Positions 33,707 to 42,562 of a DNA stretch of 64,000 bases are shown here, piece by piece; position 1 is the first letter of the stretch, and each line of letters starts with the position of its first letter. Made by a program: the position numbers and the translations under genes. The notes beneath the pieces were generated by a model. That model did no database searches. It saw only the letters and a list, made by a program, of their open reading frames with translations, and was not told the DNA's origin. The stretch spans positions 1-64,000 of the forward strand of contig CABRHS010000009.1 of assembly GCA_902470815.1 (NCBI GenBank), written 5' to 3'. The DNA is from an uncultured Collinsella sp. (GTDB lineage Bacteria > Actinomycetota > Coriobacteriia > Coriobacteriales > Coriobacteriaceae).

Positions 33707-35602
33707 TTACGCCTCCAGGCGCTCGCTGGCCTCGAGCCAGGCCATCTCGAGCTCGTCGAGCTCGTCACGGGCGGCCGCGATGGCCTCCTGCTGCGCCGTG
33801 AGCGCCGCGAAGTCGGTGGGGTCGATGGCGTACATCCCCTGCTCGAGCTCCTCCATCTTGACCCGGCGCGTCTCCATCTTGCGCTCAAGCGAGGCGACCT
33901 CTTTCTTCAGGCGCTGGCGCTCGGCGTTCGAAAGCCCGACCTGGGCGCCTTGCGGCCCCTCATGCGCGGAGGCAGGAGCGGCCGCGGCGCCATCCCTTCC
34001 GGCAGCGAAGCCGGGGGCCTGGGGCCGCGCGGTTCCACCGGCAGATGATCCCTCCGTCAGGCAAAGGTACTCGTCCACACCTCCCGGGACGTGCCGCAAC
34101 GTGCCGTTGATGAGCGCCCACTGCTGGTCGGTCACGCGCTCCATGAGGAAGCGGTCATGCGTGACCAGGATGAGCGTGCCGGGCCAGCTGTCCAACAAGT
34201 CCTCCACGAGGGCGAGCATGTCGGTGTCCAGGTCGTTGCCGGGCTCGTCCAGGATGAGCACGTTGGGCTCCTCCAAGATGGTGAGGAGCAGCGACAGCCT
34301 GCGCTTCTGACCGCCCGAGAGATCTTTGATGCGACTCCACATCTGCTGTTGCGTGAAGCCCAGGCGCTCGAGCAGCTTCTCGGGGCTCGTCTCCTTCCCC
34401 TCCACCATCACATAGCGCTTTCCGCGGGCGAGCACCTCGCGGATCGTGTCGTCCTCGACGGGCTTGAGCTCGTCGAGCTGCTGGGAGAGCACGCCGAAGC
34501 GCACCGTGGACCCGATCTTCACGCGGCCGCGACGGGGGCTGAGTTTGCCTTGGATCACGTTGAGCAGCGTGGTCTTACCCGCGCCGTTCTCGCCCAGCAG
34601 GCCGTAGCGATCGCCGGCGCCGATGAGCCAGGTGACGTCCGAGAGCACGGGGCGGTCGGATACGGCGCCCGCGGGGCGGCCCTCGGTCGAGCCCTCGGGC
34701 GTGGACTCGGCGACGTAACCCACATCGACATCGACCACATCGATGACCTGCTTGCCAAGGCGGCTCACGGCAAGTCGCTTGAGCTCGAGCTCGTTGCGGA
34801 CGGGTGGGACGTCGGCGATGAGCTCGCGGGCGGCCTCAACGCGGAACTTGGGTTTGGTGCTGCGGGCCTGCGCGCCGCGGGAGAGCCAGGCGAGCTCCTT
34901 GCGCGCCATGTTGCGGCGGCGCTCCTCGGTGACGGCCGCCATGCGGTCGCGCTCCACGCGCTGCAGGATATAGGCGGAGTACCCGCCCTCGAACGGGTCG
35001 ACGCAGCCGTCGTGCACCTCCCACATGGACGTGCATACCTCATCCAGGAACCAGCGGTCGTGCGTGACCACGAGCATGGCGCCGCTCCCCCGCTGCCAAC
35101 GGGATTTGAGGTGCTCGGCAAGCCAGTTGATGGTCCGCATGTCCAGATGGTTGGTCGGCTCGTCGAGCATGAGGACGTCATAGTCGCCAATGAGCAGGCG
35201 CGCGAGGTCCACGCGGCGGCGTTGCCCACCCGAAAGCTCGCGCACCAACCCCTCCCAGGGCACGTCGGCGATGAGGCCGTCCAGGATCTGGCGCACGCGC
35301 GGGCTGGACGCCCATTCGTACTCGGGCAGATCGCCCACTACGGCCCTGTGCACGGTCGAGGATTCGTCGAGCGAGTCGCGCTGACCGAGCATCCCCACCG
35401 TCACATCGCGACGGCGGGTCACCCGGCCGTCGTCGGGCTCGATCGCGCCGGAGAGCACGCCGAGCAGACTCGACTTGCCATCGCCGTTTTTGCCCACGAT
35501 GCCGATGCGGTCGCCCTCGTTGACGCCCAGGGTCACGTCCCGGGCGATAAGCTTGGTGGGAAACTCGAGATGCACGCTGTCGCAGCCGAGCAGAATCGCC
35601 AT
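33707..35602 (-). CDS. ABC-F family ATPase (Uup-like)
   Basis: A 631-aa cytoplasmic protein with two ABC domains and no membrane part. Domain 1 has GKNGDGKSS (Walker A), ELSGGQRRRVDLA and MLDEPTNHLD. Domain 2 has GENGAGKTT, DLSGGQKRR and ILDEPGNDLDT, where the usual TNHLD is replaced by GNDLD. The C-terminal 90 residues form a coiled coil (QRLKKEVASLERKMETRRV and onward) after a low-complexity linker, which is typical of Uup. Uup-type proteins act on ribosomes or DNA junction stability. Antibiotic-resistance ABC-F proteins lack this C-terminal coil, so that role is unlikely. Confidence 0.9.
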   Translation of the reverse strand: MAILLGCDSVHLEFPTKLIARDVTLGVNEGDRIGIVGKNGDGKSSLLGVLSGAIEPDDGRVTRRRDVTVGMLGQRDSLDESSTVHRAVVGDLPEYEWASSPRVRQILDGLIADVPWEGLVRELSGGQRRRVDLARLLIGDYDVLMLDEPTNHLDMRTINWLAEHLKSRWQRGSGAMLVVTHDRWFLDEVCTSMWEVHDGCVDPFEGGYSAYILQRVERDRMAAVTEERRRNMARKELAWLSRGAQARSTKPKFRVEAARELIADVPPVRNELELKRLAVSRLGKQVIDVVDVDVGYVAESTPEGSTEGRPAGAVSDRPVLSDVTWLIGAGDRYGLLGENGAGKTTLLNVIQGKLSPRRGRVKIGSTVRFGVLSQQLDELKPVEDDTIREVLARGKRYVMVEGKETSPEKLLERLGFTQQQMWSRIKDLSGGQKRRLSLLLTILEEPNVLILDEPGNDLDTDMLALVEDLLDSWPGTLILVTHDRFLMERVTDQQWALINGTLRHVPGGVDEYLCLTEGSSAGGTARPQAPGFAAGRDGAAAAPASAHEGPQGAQVGLSNAERQRLKKEVASLERKMETRRVKMEELEQGMYAIDPTDFAALTAQQEAIAAARDELDELEMAWLEASERLEA

Positions 35603-35714
35603 ACCTCAACACTCCTCGCTCATGTTTGCATAATCCCCCATCTTACCAGCCGTCCATACTACCGGGCAGTGCGGATGGGTAGAAGCTATACGTTGTCATC
35701 GATAGGAGGATCTC

Positions 35715-36368
35715 ATGCCCATCAACCCCGACGAGTTCACGTTCCGCGAGGCGCGTCACGATGACTTGGACGAGTTCGCCGACCTCTACTGCACGCTGTG
35801 GACCAACAGCCTGCGCAACCGGGGCGACTTCGATGACGCCATGCTCGCGGGGCGCTACAACATCTCGATGCAGTTCAACCGCTCCCCCATCACCATCGTG
35901 GCTGAATCCGACGGCAGGCCCATCGCCCTGTGCTGCGTCGGACTGTTCGACGAGGGGAAGCCGCGCACCAACGAACGCTGGCACGCGATCTACGAGGACC
36001 TACTCGCCCAGGCCACGAAGCGGCTCGAGCAAGGAGGCGATGAACGCCTAGCCGGATGCCTGTTCGGCGACACACGCGAGAAGGCCACGGCCGATCGCTT
36101 CGCGGCCACGGGCAATGAGTTCGCGCAGGCGCAGATCAACCTACTCATCATCCGGCCCGAATTCCAGGGGAAGGGGCTGGGCGGCGAGCTCATCCGCCGC
36201 GCCAGGGCCGCCGTCAGGGACGCCGGCCGCACCAAGTTCTTCCTCATGACCGACAGCGAGTCCGACTGGCACTTCTACGACCATCTGGGCATGACCCGCA
36301 TCGCGGAGGACCACAGCCAGGATACCGGCGACGGCTTTGTGGTCTACATGTACGGTGACGAGGCATAA
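35715..36368 (+). CDS. GNAT family N-acetyltransferase
   Basis: A 217-aa acetyltransferase. The N-terminal FREARHDDLDEFADLYCTLW, the acetyl-CoA loop IIRPEFQGKGLGGELIRRA (the R/Q-x-x-G-x-G/A motif as QGKGLG) and the C-terminal YDHLGMTRI are visible. The long acidic stretch in the middle is typical of GNATs with an N-terminal extension. The start follows AGGAGG. The substrate is unknown. A hairpin with a T-rich tail follows at 36403-36440. Confidence 0.9.
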   Translation: MPINPDEFTFREARHDDLDEFADLYCTLWTNSLRNRGDFDDAMLAGRYNISMQFNRSPITIVAESDGRPIALCCVGLFDEGKPRTNERWHAIYEDLLAQATKRLEQGGDERLAGCLFGDTREKATADRFAATGNEFAQAQINLLIIRPEFQGKGLGGELIRRARAAVRDAGRTKFFLMTDSESDWHFYDHLGMTRIAEDHSQDTGDGFVVYMYGDEA

Positions 36369-36402
36369 CGGACGCCGAGCGACTCGCATGAACGCGCATA
36401 AG

Positions 36403-36440
36403 GCCCGCCTGCTCGCAAAGAGCGGCGGGTCTCTCTTGTG
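36403..36440 (+). terminator. Terminator after the acetyltransferase gene
   Basis: GCCCGCC-T-GCTC and GAGCGGCGGGT pair with a one-base bulge and are followed by CTCTCTTG. It lies 35 nt after the stop codon. Confidence 0.6.
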
Positions 36441-36518
36441 ACGCTTCAAAACCGTCTATGGCGCTGCCAAGTGCGCCATCTGCGATGAGAGATGGGTCGC
36501 GGCGCCATCGAGTGCACC

Positions 36519-36659
36519 AAAGTGTAGCTTTTGGGGGACGTTTTAACCTAATGTGCGGGCGCAAGGCATGAACGGAACAACAAAAGCGCAGGTCATGCAA
36601 AATTCCGTGAAGCAGAATCGACCCCGACGAGTCAAAACCTCCCCCAAAAGCTACACTTT
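36519..36659 (+). repeat. IR-bounded element, copy 3
   Basis: AAAGTGTAGCTTTTGGGGG (36519-36537) is perfectly inverted at 36641-36659. The pairing continues inward with two mismatches (ACGTTTTAAC against AGGTTTTGAC), so the ends are about 29 nt. The core CAAAAGCGCAGGT is at 36581-36593. AGCTTTT and AAAAGCT in the arms stand 55 and 65 nt from the core start, nearly the same as in the 8717-8847 copy (54 and 64). The whole gap 36369-36855 holds no gene. Confidence 0.65.
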
Positions 36660-36710
36660 CATTCATGTGCCACCACGAGGCAGCCCGAGCGCAAGAAACG
36701 CACCCGACCC

Positions 36711-36744
36711 GGGGACGGCCTTGCAGCGCGTTTCGCGGCGCGAT
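36711..36744 (+). repeat. Short repeat related to position 21-54
   Basis: Starting GGGGACGGCC, it matches 21-54 in 27 of 34 positions without gaps. Both copies lie in gene-free DNA close to a copy of the IR-bounded element. Confidence 0.45.
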
Positions 36745-36793
36745 GCCAGCATGCAGACGCGTGCGAGGGAATCGCGCGATGCCCGCGTCCGAG

Positions 36794-36822
36794 CAAAAAG
36801 CGCCGCGCACGATGCGCGGCGC
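36794..36822 (-). terminator. Terminator of the pst operon
   Basis: Read on the minus strand, GCGCCGCGCA and TGCGCGGCGC form a 10-bp stem followed by CTTTTTGC. It lies 33 nt after the pstB stop, so the operon ends with pstB and phoU is not part of it. Confidence 0.8.
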
Positions 36823-36855
36823 CCTCCTAGCAAGCTCGACAGTTCGCAAAACCCG

Positions 36856-37731
36856 CTACGAGAACATGCCCGTGAGGTAATCGTTCAGGCACTTGTCCTT
36901 GGGGCGCTGGAAGATCTGCTCGGTCTCGCCGTACTCGACCATATCGCCCATGTAGAAGAACGCCGTGCGATTGGAGGCGCGACTCGCCTGCTCCATGTTG
37001 TGCGTGACGATCACGATGGCGCGATCCTTGACGATGCTCTGCATCAGCTCCTCGATCGCGAGGGTCGAGATCGGGTCGAGCGCCGAGCAGGGCTCGTCGA
37101 ACAGGATGACATCCGGGTGCATGGCGAGCGTGCGAGCGATGCACAGGCGCTGCTGCTGACCACCGGAAAGCGAGAAGGCGCTCTCCTTCAGCTTGTCCTT
37201 GACCTCATCCCACAGGGCCGCGCCGCGAAGGGACTCCTCGACCAGGGCGTCGAGGTTCTCCTTGCCCTTGAGGCCATGGCGCTTGGGTGCGAACACGATG
37301 TTCTCGTAGATGGACTTGTGGAACGGGTTGGGTTGCTGGAACACCATGCCGATCGAGCGCCGAAGCTCGTAGAGGTTCTCACCGCGCGTGTTGATGTTGC
37401 GCCCATCGTAGATGATCTCACCCTCAACACGGCAGCCGCGAATTTCGCGATTCATGAGGTTCAGACTGCGCAGGAACGTCGACTTGCCGCAGCCGGACGG
37501 GCCGATGAGAGCGGTGATCTCGCCCTTGTGGAACTGCAGAGAGGTGTCGTGCAGCGCATGGTTGTCGCCGTAATAGACGTTCACGCCATGCGTCTCGAGC
37601 ATGACCTCGCCATCGGTGGCGCCGCGATGGACGTTTGCGGCGCCGCTCGCGTACACGTTGTCCATGAAGGCGTCGGCGGCACTCGGGGACGTAGACGGGC
37701 TCGCGGACGCCTGGGTGGTGTTGTCGATCAT
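36856..37731 (-). CDS. pstB: Phosphate ABC transporter ATP-binding protein
   Basis: A 291-aa ATPase of the high-affinity phosphate importer. An extra N-terminal 40 residues (low complexity) precede the ABC domain. Walker A is GPSGCGKST, the signature LSGGQQQRLCIA, Walker B VILFDEPCSALDP, and PNPFHKSIYENI is the PstB-type Q-loop region. Its ATG overlaps the pstA stop (4 nt). It is the last gene of pstSCAB. Confidence 0.97.
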   Translation of the reverse strand: MIDNTTQASASPSTSPSAADAFMDNVYASGAANVHRGATDGEVMLETHGVNVYYGDNHALHDTSLQFHKGEITALIGPSGCGKSTFLRSLNLMNREIRGCRVEGEIIYDGRNINTRGENLYELRRSIGMVFQQPNPFHKSIYENIVFAPKRHGLKGKENLDALVEESLRGAALWDEVKDKLKESAFSLSGGQQQRLCIARTLAMHPDVILFDEPCSALDPISTLAIEELMQSIVKDRAIVIVTHNMEQASRASNRTAFFYMGDMVEYGETEQIFQRPKDKCLNDYLTGMFS

Positions 37732-38696
37732 TCGGCCGTCATCCTTTTAGCCAGGGCCTTGCCGGCCACACGGGAAATCACGTTGAAGAGCAGCACGCAG
37801 ATCATCAGCAGCGCGGCGGTGCCCCAGACGATGTGCTGGGCGGAAGCGCTGCCCTCGCCGTAGATCTTGTAGATGTGCACGGCGAGCGACTCACCGGGGC
37901 GGAAGATGTTCCAGGCGCAGGTGGGGCTCGCGAAATTGAGCGAGAGGAAGTTCAGACGCACGGGGCTCGACATGCCCGAGGTGAACAGCAGGGCCGCGGC
38001 CTCGCCGAACACTCGGCCCGCAGAGAGCACCACGCCGGTGACGATGGCGGGCATGGCAGCAGGGATGAGCACGTGGACCGTGGCCTCCCAGCGGGTGAGG
38101 CCCATGGCCAGGCACGCATCGCGCTGATGCTGCGGGACGTCCTCGAGCGCCTGCTGGATCACGCGCACCAGGATCGGAATGTTGAACATGGTGAGCGCCA
38201 CGGCGCCGGAGATGATCGAGTACTTCCAGCCGAAGTTGACGGAGAACACGAGGAAGCCGAACATGCCCACCACGATGGAGGGCAGCGACGAGAGCGTCTC
38301 GATCGCGGTGCTCGCGATATTGGTGATGGGGCCGTGCGCGGCGTACTCGGTAAGGAACACCGCGGCGCCCAAGCTCACGGGCACGGAGATGAGCAGGGTG
38401 AGGACCAACAGGTAGAACGAGTCGAAGAGCTGGTAGGCCACGCCTCCCGCCACGCCGCCGTTGCGGCTGGGCTGGGTGAGGAAGCCGGGGGTGAAGAGGG
38501 TCGAGAGGCCCTCGAAGAGGATATAGGCCACCATCGACACGACGATGAGCATCACGAGCGCGGCGATGGCCGCGAGCACGCCGGTGGCGATCTTGTCACC
38601 ACGCTGCGCGCGCCTGATGTACGCGGTGTCGATGTTCAGGCCGGACGCCTTGGCGTCCGCGGTTCCCGACGCGGCGGTCTGCACGGAATCAGCCAC
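37728..38696 (-). CDS. pstA: Phosphate ABC transporter permease PstA
   Basis: A 322-aa integral membrane protein with six membrane segments. The EAA-type loop QRDACLAMGLTRWEATVHVLIP (in two parts) docks the ATPase. An N-terminal 45-residue cytoplasmic extension precedes the first segment. It overlaps pstC by 8 nt and pstB by 4 nt, so the three are translated as a block. Confidence 0.96.
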   Translation of the reverse strand: MADSVQTAASGTADAKASGLNIDTAYIRRAQRGDKIATGVLAAIAALVMLIVVSMVAYILFEGLSTLFTPGFLTQPSRNGGVAGGVAYQLFDSFYLLVLTLLISVPVSLGAAVFLTEYAAHGPITNIASTAIETLSSLPSIVVGMFGFLVFSVNFGWKYSIISGAVALTMFNIPILVRVIQQALEDVPQHQRDACLAMGLTRWEATVHVLIPAAMPAIVTGVVLSAGRVFGEAAALLFTSGMSSPVRLNFLSLNFASPTCAWNIFRPGESLAVHIYKIYGEGSASAQHIVWGTAALLMICVLLFNVISRVAGKALAKRMTAE

Positions 38697-39600
38697 GGGA
38701 CTTCGCCCCCTTCTTGCCGATGAGGTGGATGATCAGGATGAAGATGAGCGACATGCCCATGAGTAGCAGGCCCAGGGACCACAGCACGTCCTTCTGCACG
38801 GAGCCGTCGGCGTAGATGGCCATGCTCGTGGTGAGGGTCGTGGTGATGGTGGACGCAGGCGAGAGCAGCGAGAGGGGCATGACCTCAGCGCCGCCGATGA
38901 CCATGCGAACGGCGAGCGTCTCGCCGAAGGCGCGGGTCATGCCAAGGATGACGGCCGTCATGAGGGAGGGCATGGCGCTCTTGATCACCACGTGGCGGAT
39001 GGTCTGCCAGCGCGTGTACCCGAGCGCGAGGGAGCCCTGGCGGTAACCGTCGGGCACGGCGCGCAGCGCATCCATCGAGAGGGTCGTCACGGTGGGAAGG
39101 ATCATGACCGAGAGCACGATGGCGCCGGGGAGGATGCCCATGCCCGTCTGCGTGCCGAAGACGACCTTGCACGCGGCGACCACCACATGGAAGCCGATGA
39201 GGCCGAACACGACGGACGGAATGCCCACCAGCAGCTCGATCATGGGCTGGAAGATGCGCTTGCCGAAGTTCGGGGCGATCTCCACCGCGAAGATCGCGGA
39301 TCCGATGGCGATGGGCAGCGCGATGGCGGTCGAGAGCAGGGTGACCGCGAACGACGTGACGATGAGCGGAAGCGCCCCGGTTTGTGGAAGGCCGGTCGCC
39401 TCGTCCACATGGGCGAGACTCCAATTGGTACCGGTGAAGAACCCGATAACGTCGACGCCGTCCTTGAGGAAGGTCGAGAGGCCCTTTTGCGCGACCATGA
39501 AGATCAGCGCAACGACGAGAAGCGTCACGAGCGCTACACACGCACCCGTGACGCCTTGGCCGACCCTCTCAAGGTTGCGCTTGGGCATGTGCTTTGCCAT
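38689..39600 (-). CDS. pstC: Phosphate ABC transporter permease PstC
   Basis: A 303-aa membrane protein with six membrane segments. The EAA loop is GYRQGSLALGYTRWQTIRHV and EIAPNFGKRIFQPMIELLVG marks the PstC type. The start at 39600 follows GAAAGG. It lies 32 nt after pstS. Confidence 0.96.
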   Translation of the reverse strand: MAKHMPKRNLERVGQGVTGACVALVTLLVVALIFMVAQKGLSTFLKDGVDVIGFFTGTNWSLAHVDEATGLPQTGALPLIVTSFAVTLLSTAIALPIAIGSAIFAVEIAPNFGKRIFQPMIELLVGIPSVVFGLIGFHVVVAACKVVFGTQTGMGILPGAIVLSVMILPTVTTLSMDALRAVPDGYRQGSLALGYTRWQTIRHVVIKSAMPSLMTAVILGMTRAFGETLAVRMVIGGAEVMPLSLLSPASTITTTLTTSMAIYADGSVQKDVLWSLGLLLMGMSLIFILIIHLIGKKGAKSRG

Positions 39601-39632
39601 GACGCACCTTTCGAGAATATGTTGAATGCCAG

Positions 39633-40565
39633 TTACTTCTTGGTGACGTTGCCCTCGGCGTCCTTGACGACCGTCATCTCGGAGACCGGGATGAAGCCCT
39701 GCTCCTCGACGAGGGAGCCCTGGACGTCGTCGGAGAGCATGTACTCCAAGAAGGCCTTGGTTGCGTCGTCGGCGTCCTTGGCGCAGTACATGTGCTCGGT
39801 GGCCCAGATGGGGAAGCTGTTGTCGAGAACGTTCTTGCTCTCGGGAGCGACGCCGTTGACCTTGATGGCGGTGAACTTGGTGTCGTCGAAGTGAGAGAAA
39901 TCGATGTAGGAGATGGCGTTGTCGGTGGAGCCCATGAGGGTCTGGACGTCGCCGGACTTGTCCTGCTCGGGCTGAGCGGGCTTGTAGGTGTTCTTCTCGT
40001 CGCCGAAGACGGCGGCCTCGAAGGTGGCGCGGGTGCCGGAGCCCTCCTTGCGGTTGACGACGACGATCTCGGCGTCCTCGCCGCCGACCTCGTTCCAGTT
40101 GGTGATCTGGCCGCTGAAGATGCCCTTGAGCTGCTCGAGGGTCAGGTCGTCGACCGTGACGTTCTTGGAGACGATCGGGCCCATGCCCACGACGGCGACC
40201 TCATGGTCAACGAGCTTGGCGGCCTCATCGGCCTCGAGCTTGGTCTCGGCAAAGACATCGGAGTTGCCGATGGTGACGGTGCCGGAGGCGACGGCGGTGA
40301 GGCCGGCGCCGGAACCGTTGCCGGAACCGGAGATGACGCAATCGGGGTTCTCGTTCATGAACTGCTCGGCAGCGGTCTCCACCAGAGCGGCGAACGAGGA
40401 GGCGCCGTCATAGGTGACCTCGCCCGTAACGCCGGCGGCAGCGTCGGCGGAACCCTCGGCGGGGGCGTCGGAGCCGCCGCAGCCGGCGAGACCGAGGCCC
40501 GCGACGGCGGCGACGCCACCGGCGAGACCGAGGAAGGAGCGGCGAGAGCAGGAATAATCGAACAT
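39633..40565 (-). CDS. pstS: Phosphate-binding lipoprotein PstS
   Basis: A 310-aa substrate-binding protein. The signal peptide has RRSFLGLAGG (a Tat-like twin arginine) and the lipobox LAGC near residue 29. The mature protein has SGNGSGAGLTAVASG and SGTRATFEAAVF, which form the phosphate pocket. The start at 40565 has AGGGAGAA upstream. The gap from here to 40823 holds the promoter region; no gene is seen in it. Expression in low phosphate is typical of such operons. Confidence 0.95.
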   Translation of the reverse strand: MFDYSCSRRSFLGLAGGVAAVAGLGLAGCGGSDAPAEGSADAAAGVTGEVTYDGASSFAALVETAAEQFMNENPDCVISGSGNGSGAGLTAVASGTVTIGNSDVFAETKLEADEAAKLVDHEVAVVGMGPIVSKNVTVDDLTLEQLKGIFSGQITNWNEVGGEDAEIVVVNRKEGSGTRATFEAAVFGDEKNTYKPAQPEQDKSGDVQTLMGSTDNAISYIDFSHFDDTKFTAIKVNGVAPESKNVLDNSFPIWATEHMYCAKDADDATKAFLEYMLSDDVQGSLVEEQGFIPVSEMTVVKDAEGNVTKK

Positions 40566-40770
40566 GGTTCTCCCTTCGAGAGCAAATAGGCGCGGCGTGC
40601 GCATGACGGTACGGGGCGTATCCTCATCCCCTTGTGGGGAGCGGTTCTTTGACCCCACCCGTCCACGGCAAGCACAATACCGCGCACTCACCGCCCATTT
40701 GATCTCGTTCACCGTCTCTTACTGCGCTCTGACCAATCATTACTGCATGCTGTGAGCGTCCTTACGCTCG

Positions 40771-40808
40771 CTTTACATTTGGCCTTGCGCATCCCTCGGC
40801 CTTTACAT
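40771..40808. promoter_or_regulatory. Direct repeats CTTTACAT, possible control site
   Basis: CTTTACAT occurs at 40771-40778 and 40801-40808, spaced 30 nt, about three helical turns. They lie about 206-245 nt upstream of the pstS start. A response-regulator site is possible, but the spacing does not match the 11-nt repeats of PhoP or PhoB. Confidence 0.25.
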
Positions 40809-40823
40809 GGCGAATCGGAGCGG

Positions 40824-40985
40824 TCAGCGCCTCTTCTTGGGGCGCTTGCCCGACGGTGCCGAACCGGAGGGCTTTTTCTTGGTCGGAGCGGGTGCGTCAT
40901 GACGCTTGCGGTACAGGTACCCACCGAACACCATGGACACGGCGATAATCAGGATGCTGAAGATCTGCTCCCAAAAACTAGGCAC
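40824..40985 (-). CDS. Small single-TM basic protein, 53 aa
   Basis: A GTG start with GAGGAG 6 nt upstream opens a 53-aa frame. It has one membrane segment (FWEQIFSILIIAVSMVFGGY) and a Lys/Arg-rich tail ending GKRPKKRR. It lies about 30 nt after the dipeptidase gene on the same strand and may be cotranscribed with it. It is not recognised; small basic membrane proteins of this shape are often missed by gene callers. Confidence 0.65.
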   Translation of the reverse strand: MPSFWEQIFSILIIAVSMVFGGYLYRKRHDAPAPTKKKPSGSAPSGKRPKKRR

Positions 40986-41014
40986 GGCTTCTCCTCTGTG
41001 ATCTGATGCGAATC

Positions 41015-42442
41015 TTACAGTTCCAGCTCGTTGAGGCGCAGAATCGCCAAGATGTACATCTTGAGCGCGTCGCGCAGCAGCGCTTCATTTGCGGCCTCAT
41101 TCGGGCCGTGCATGCTGCCCGCCCAGGTGGGAAGCTCGAGCCCGTTGTCCTCGGGACCGAACGAGACAGCGCTCGCGAAGTTGCGCGCATAGGTGCCCCC
41201 GCCCATCGAGAACGGCTCGGCGGGCTTTCCCGTGACCTCGCGATAAGTGTTGAGCAGGGCCTGCACCGCCGGGCTGTCCGCCGAGACCGAGAACGGCTCC
41301 TTGGACCTCCCGGGCGCGAACTCAGCCCCATAGCGGGAGGCGTGCGCACGGCAGATCATCGACATCTCGTCGCATGCGATGGTGTCGGGGAACCGCACGT
41401 CGATGGTCTGGACGATGCGACCGTCGGCAACCTCGATGGTGCCGGCGTTGCATGTGAGCGGGCCAAAGGCCTCGCTCTCGGCCTCGATGCCCAGGCCCTC
41501 CCCCGCCGTGCCGTCATGCACGACGGACAACAGGTCGAGGAAGGAGAGCTCCGCGGGATCGAAGAGATCGGGGCAGGCCTCTGCGACCTCGCGCAGGTAA
41601 CCGACGACGAGCGCGATGGCATTCAGGGTGCCCTCGGGAAGCGAGGCGTGCCCGCCGATGCCCTGGGCGAAGACGCGCGTGCGCCCCTCGCCCGCATCCT
41701 CGAGCGAAATGCGGTCGGAATGCGCCTGCGGGGCGGGCAGCGCCGCGCGCGAGGCGGCGAGCACGCAAACGGATTCGCTGGGGATCGCGTTGGTGGCCTC
41801 GGCGCCGCTCCAAGAGACGATCGCCCCATCCTCAATCGGCGCGCTCGTGAAGGTGCCACCAAAGCAACCCTTCTCCGCATTGCACACGGGGAACTCGGCA
41901 TCGGGCGTGAACAGGAAGAGCGGCTGCTCGTGGCCCTTGAGGTAATGGTGAACGTCCGTCATGCCCGCCTCCTCATCGCAGCCGATGAGCGCACGGAAGG
42001 TGTAGCGGGGCGTTATGCCGGCGTGCAGGAGATAGGCGCCGGCGTACAGGGAGAGAACGGCAGGGCCCTTGTCGTCGATCACGCCGCGGCCGAGGAGCCA
42101 GCCGTCGCGGCGCTCCATCGTATAGGGGTCGGTGGACCAGCCGGGGCCAGCGGGCACCACATCGACATGCGCGATGGTGGCAAGCTGCCCAGGGCGCTCA
42201 CCGGGGATATCGGCGAATCCGACGTATCCCTCATCGTCACCCGTCTCATACCCCAGGCGCTCGGCGATCGCAAGGCCGCAATCGAGCGCGTCACGAACCG
42301 CGTCGCCGAACGGGGCGCCCGGTTTGGCAGCGGTGGCATCGGCAACGGACGGATGCGCGACCAGGGCGGAAATGTCCGAAACGACATCCTCCCACACCTC
42401 GTCGACGTACTTCTCGACGCTCTCCATCACACCAGCGCGCAT
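41015..42442 (-). CDS. M20 family dipeptidase (PepV/Sapep type)
   Basis: A 475-aa zinc dipeptidase. HVDVVPAGPGW has the first metal ligand, GVIDDKGP the bridging aspartate, and GCDEEAGM the catalytic glutamate. A lid domain (residues about 185-385) and MGGGTYARNF close to the end fit PepV. The protein is cytoplasmic and hydrolyses dipeptides, often carnosine-like or D-configured, to amino acids. The start at 42442 is used; an ATG at 42427 (MESVEKY) is also possible. Confidence 0.92.
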   Translation of the reverse strand: MRAGVMESVEKYVDEVWEDVVSDISALVAHPSVADATAAKPGAPFGDAVRDALDCGLAIAERLGYETGDDEGYVGFADIPGERPGQLATIAHVDVVPAGPGWSTDPYTMERRDGWLLGRGVIDDKGPAVLSLYAGAYLLHAGITPRYTFRALIGCDEEAGMTDVHHYLKGHEQPLFLFTPDAEFPVCNAEKGCFGGTFTSAPIEDGAIVSWSGAEATNAIPSESVCVLAASRAALPAPQAHSDRISLEDAGEGRTRVFAQGIGGHASLPEGTLNAIALVVGYLREVAEACPDLFDPAELSFLDLLSVVHDGTAGEGLGIEAESEAFGPLTCNAGTIEVADGRIVQTIDVRFPDTIACDEMSMICRAHASRYGAEFAPGRSKEPFSVSADSPAVQALLNTYREVTGKPAEPFSMGGGTYARNFASAVSFGPEDNGLELPTWAGSMHGPNEAANEALLRDALKMYILAILRLNELEL

Positions 42443-42562
42443 GGGCGCCCCCTTCCCTCTCAGTGAATCAACAAGCCATTATTATGCCCCAAAGGAAACA
42501 GGGGCAATCGACGGCACGGGCGAGCGGGGAGACGCCGTCCCGGCAAACGGCGCGCGCGGCTG

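Noticed and set aside
33707..35602. Reading the ABC-F protein as an antibiotic resistance factor
   Set aside because: The C-terminal coiled coil and domain layout fit the Uup type, and the gene shows no leader attenuator typical of resistance ABC-F genes.
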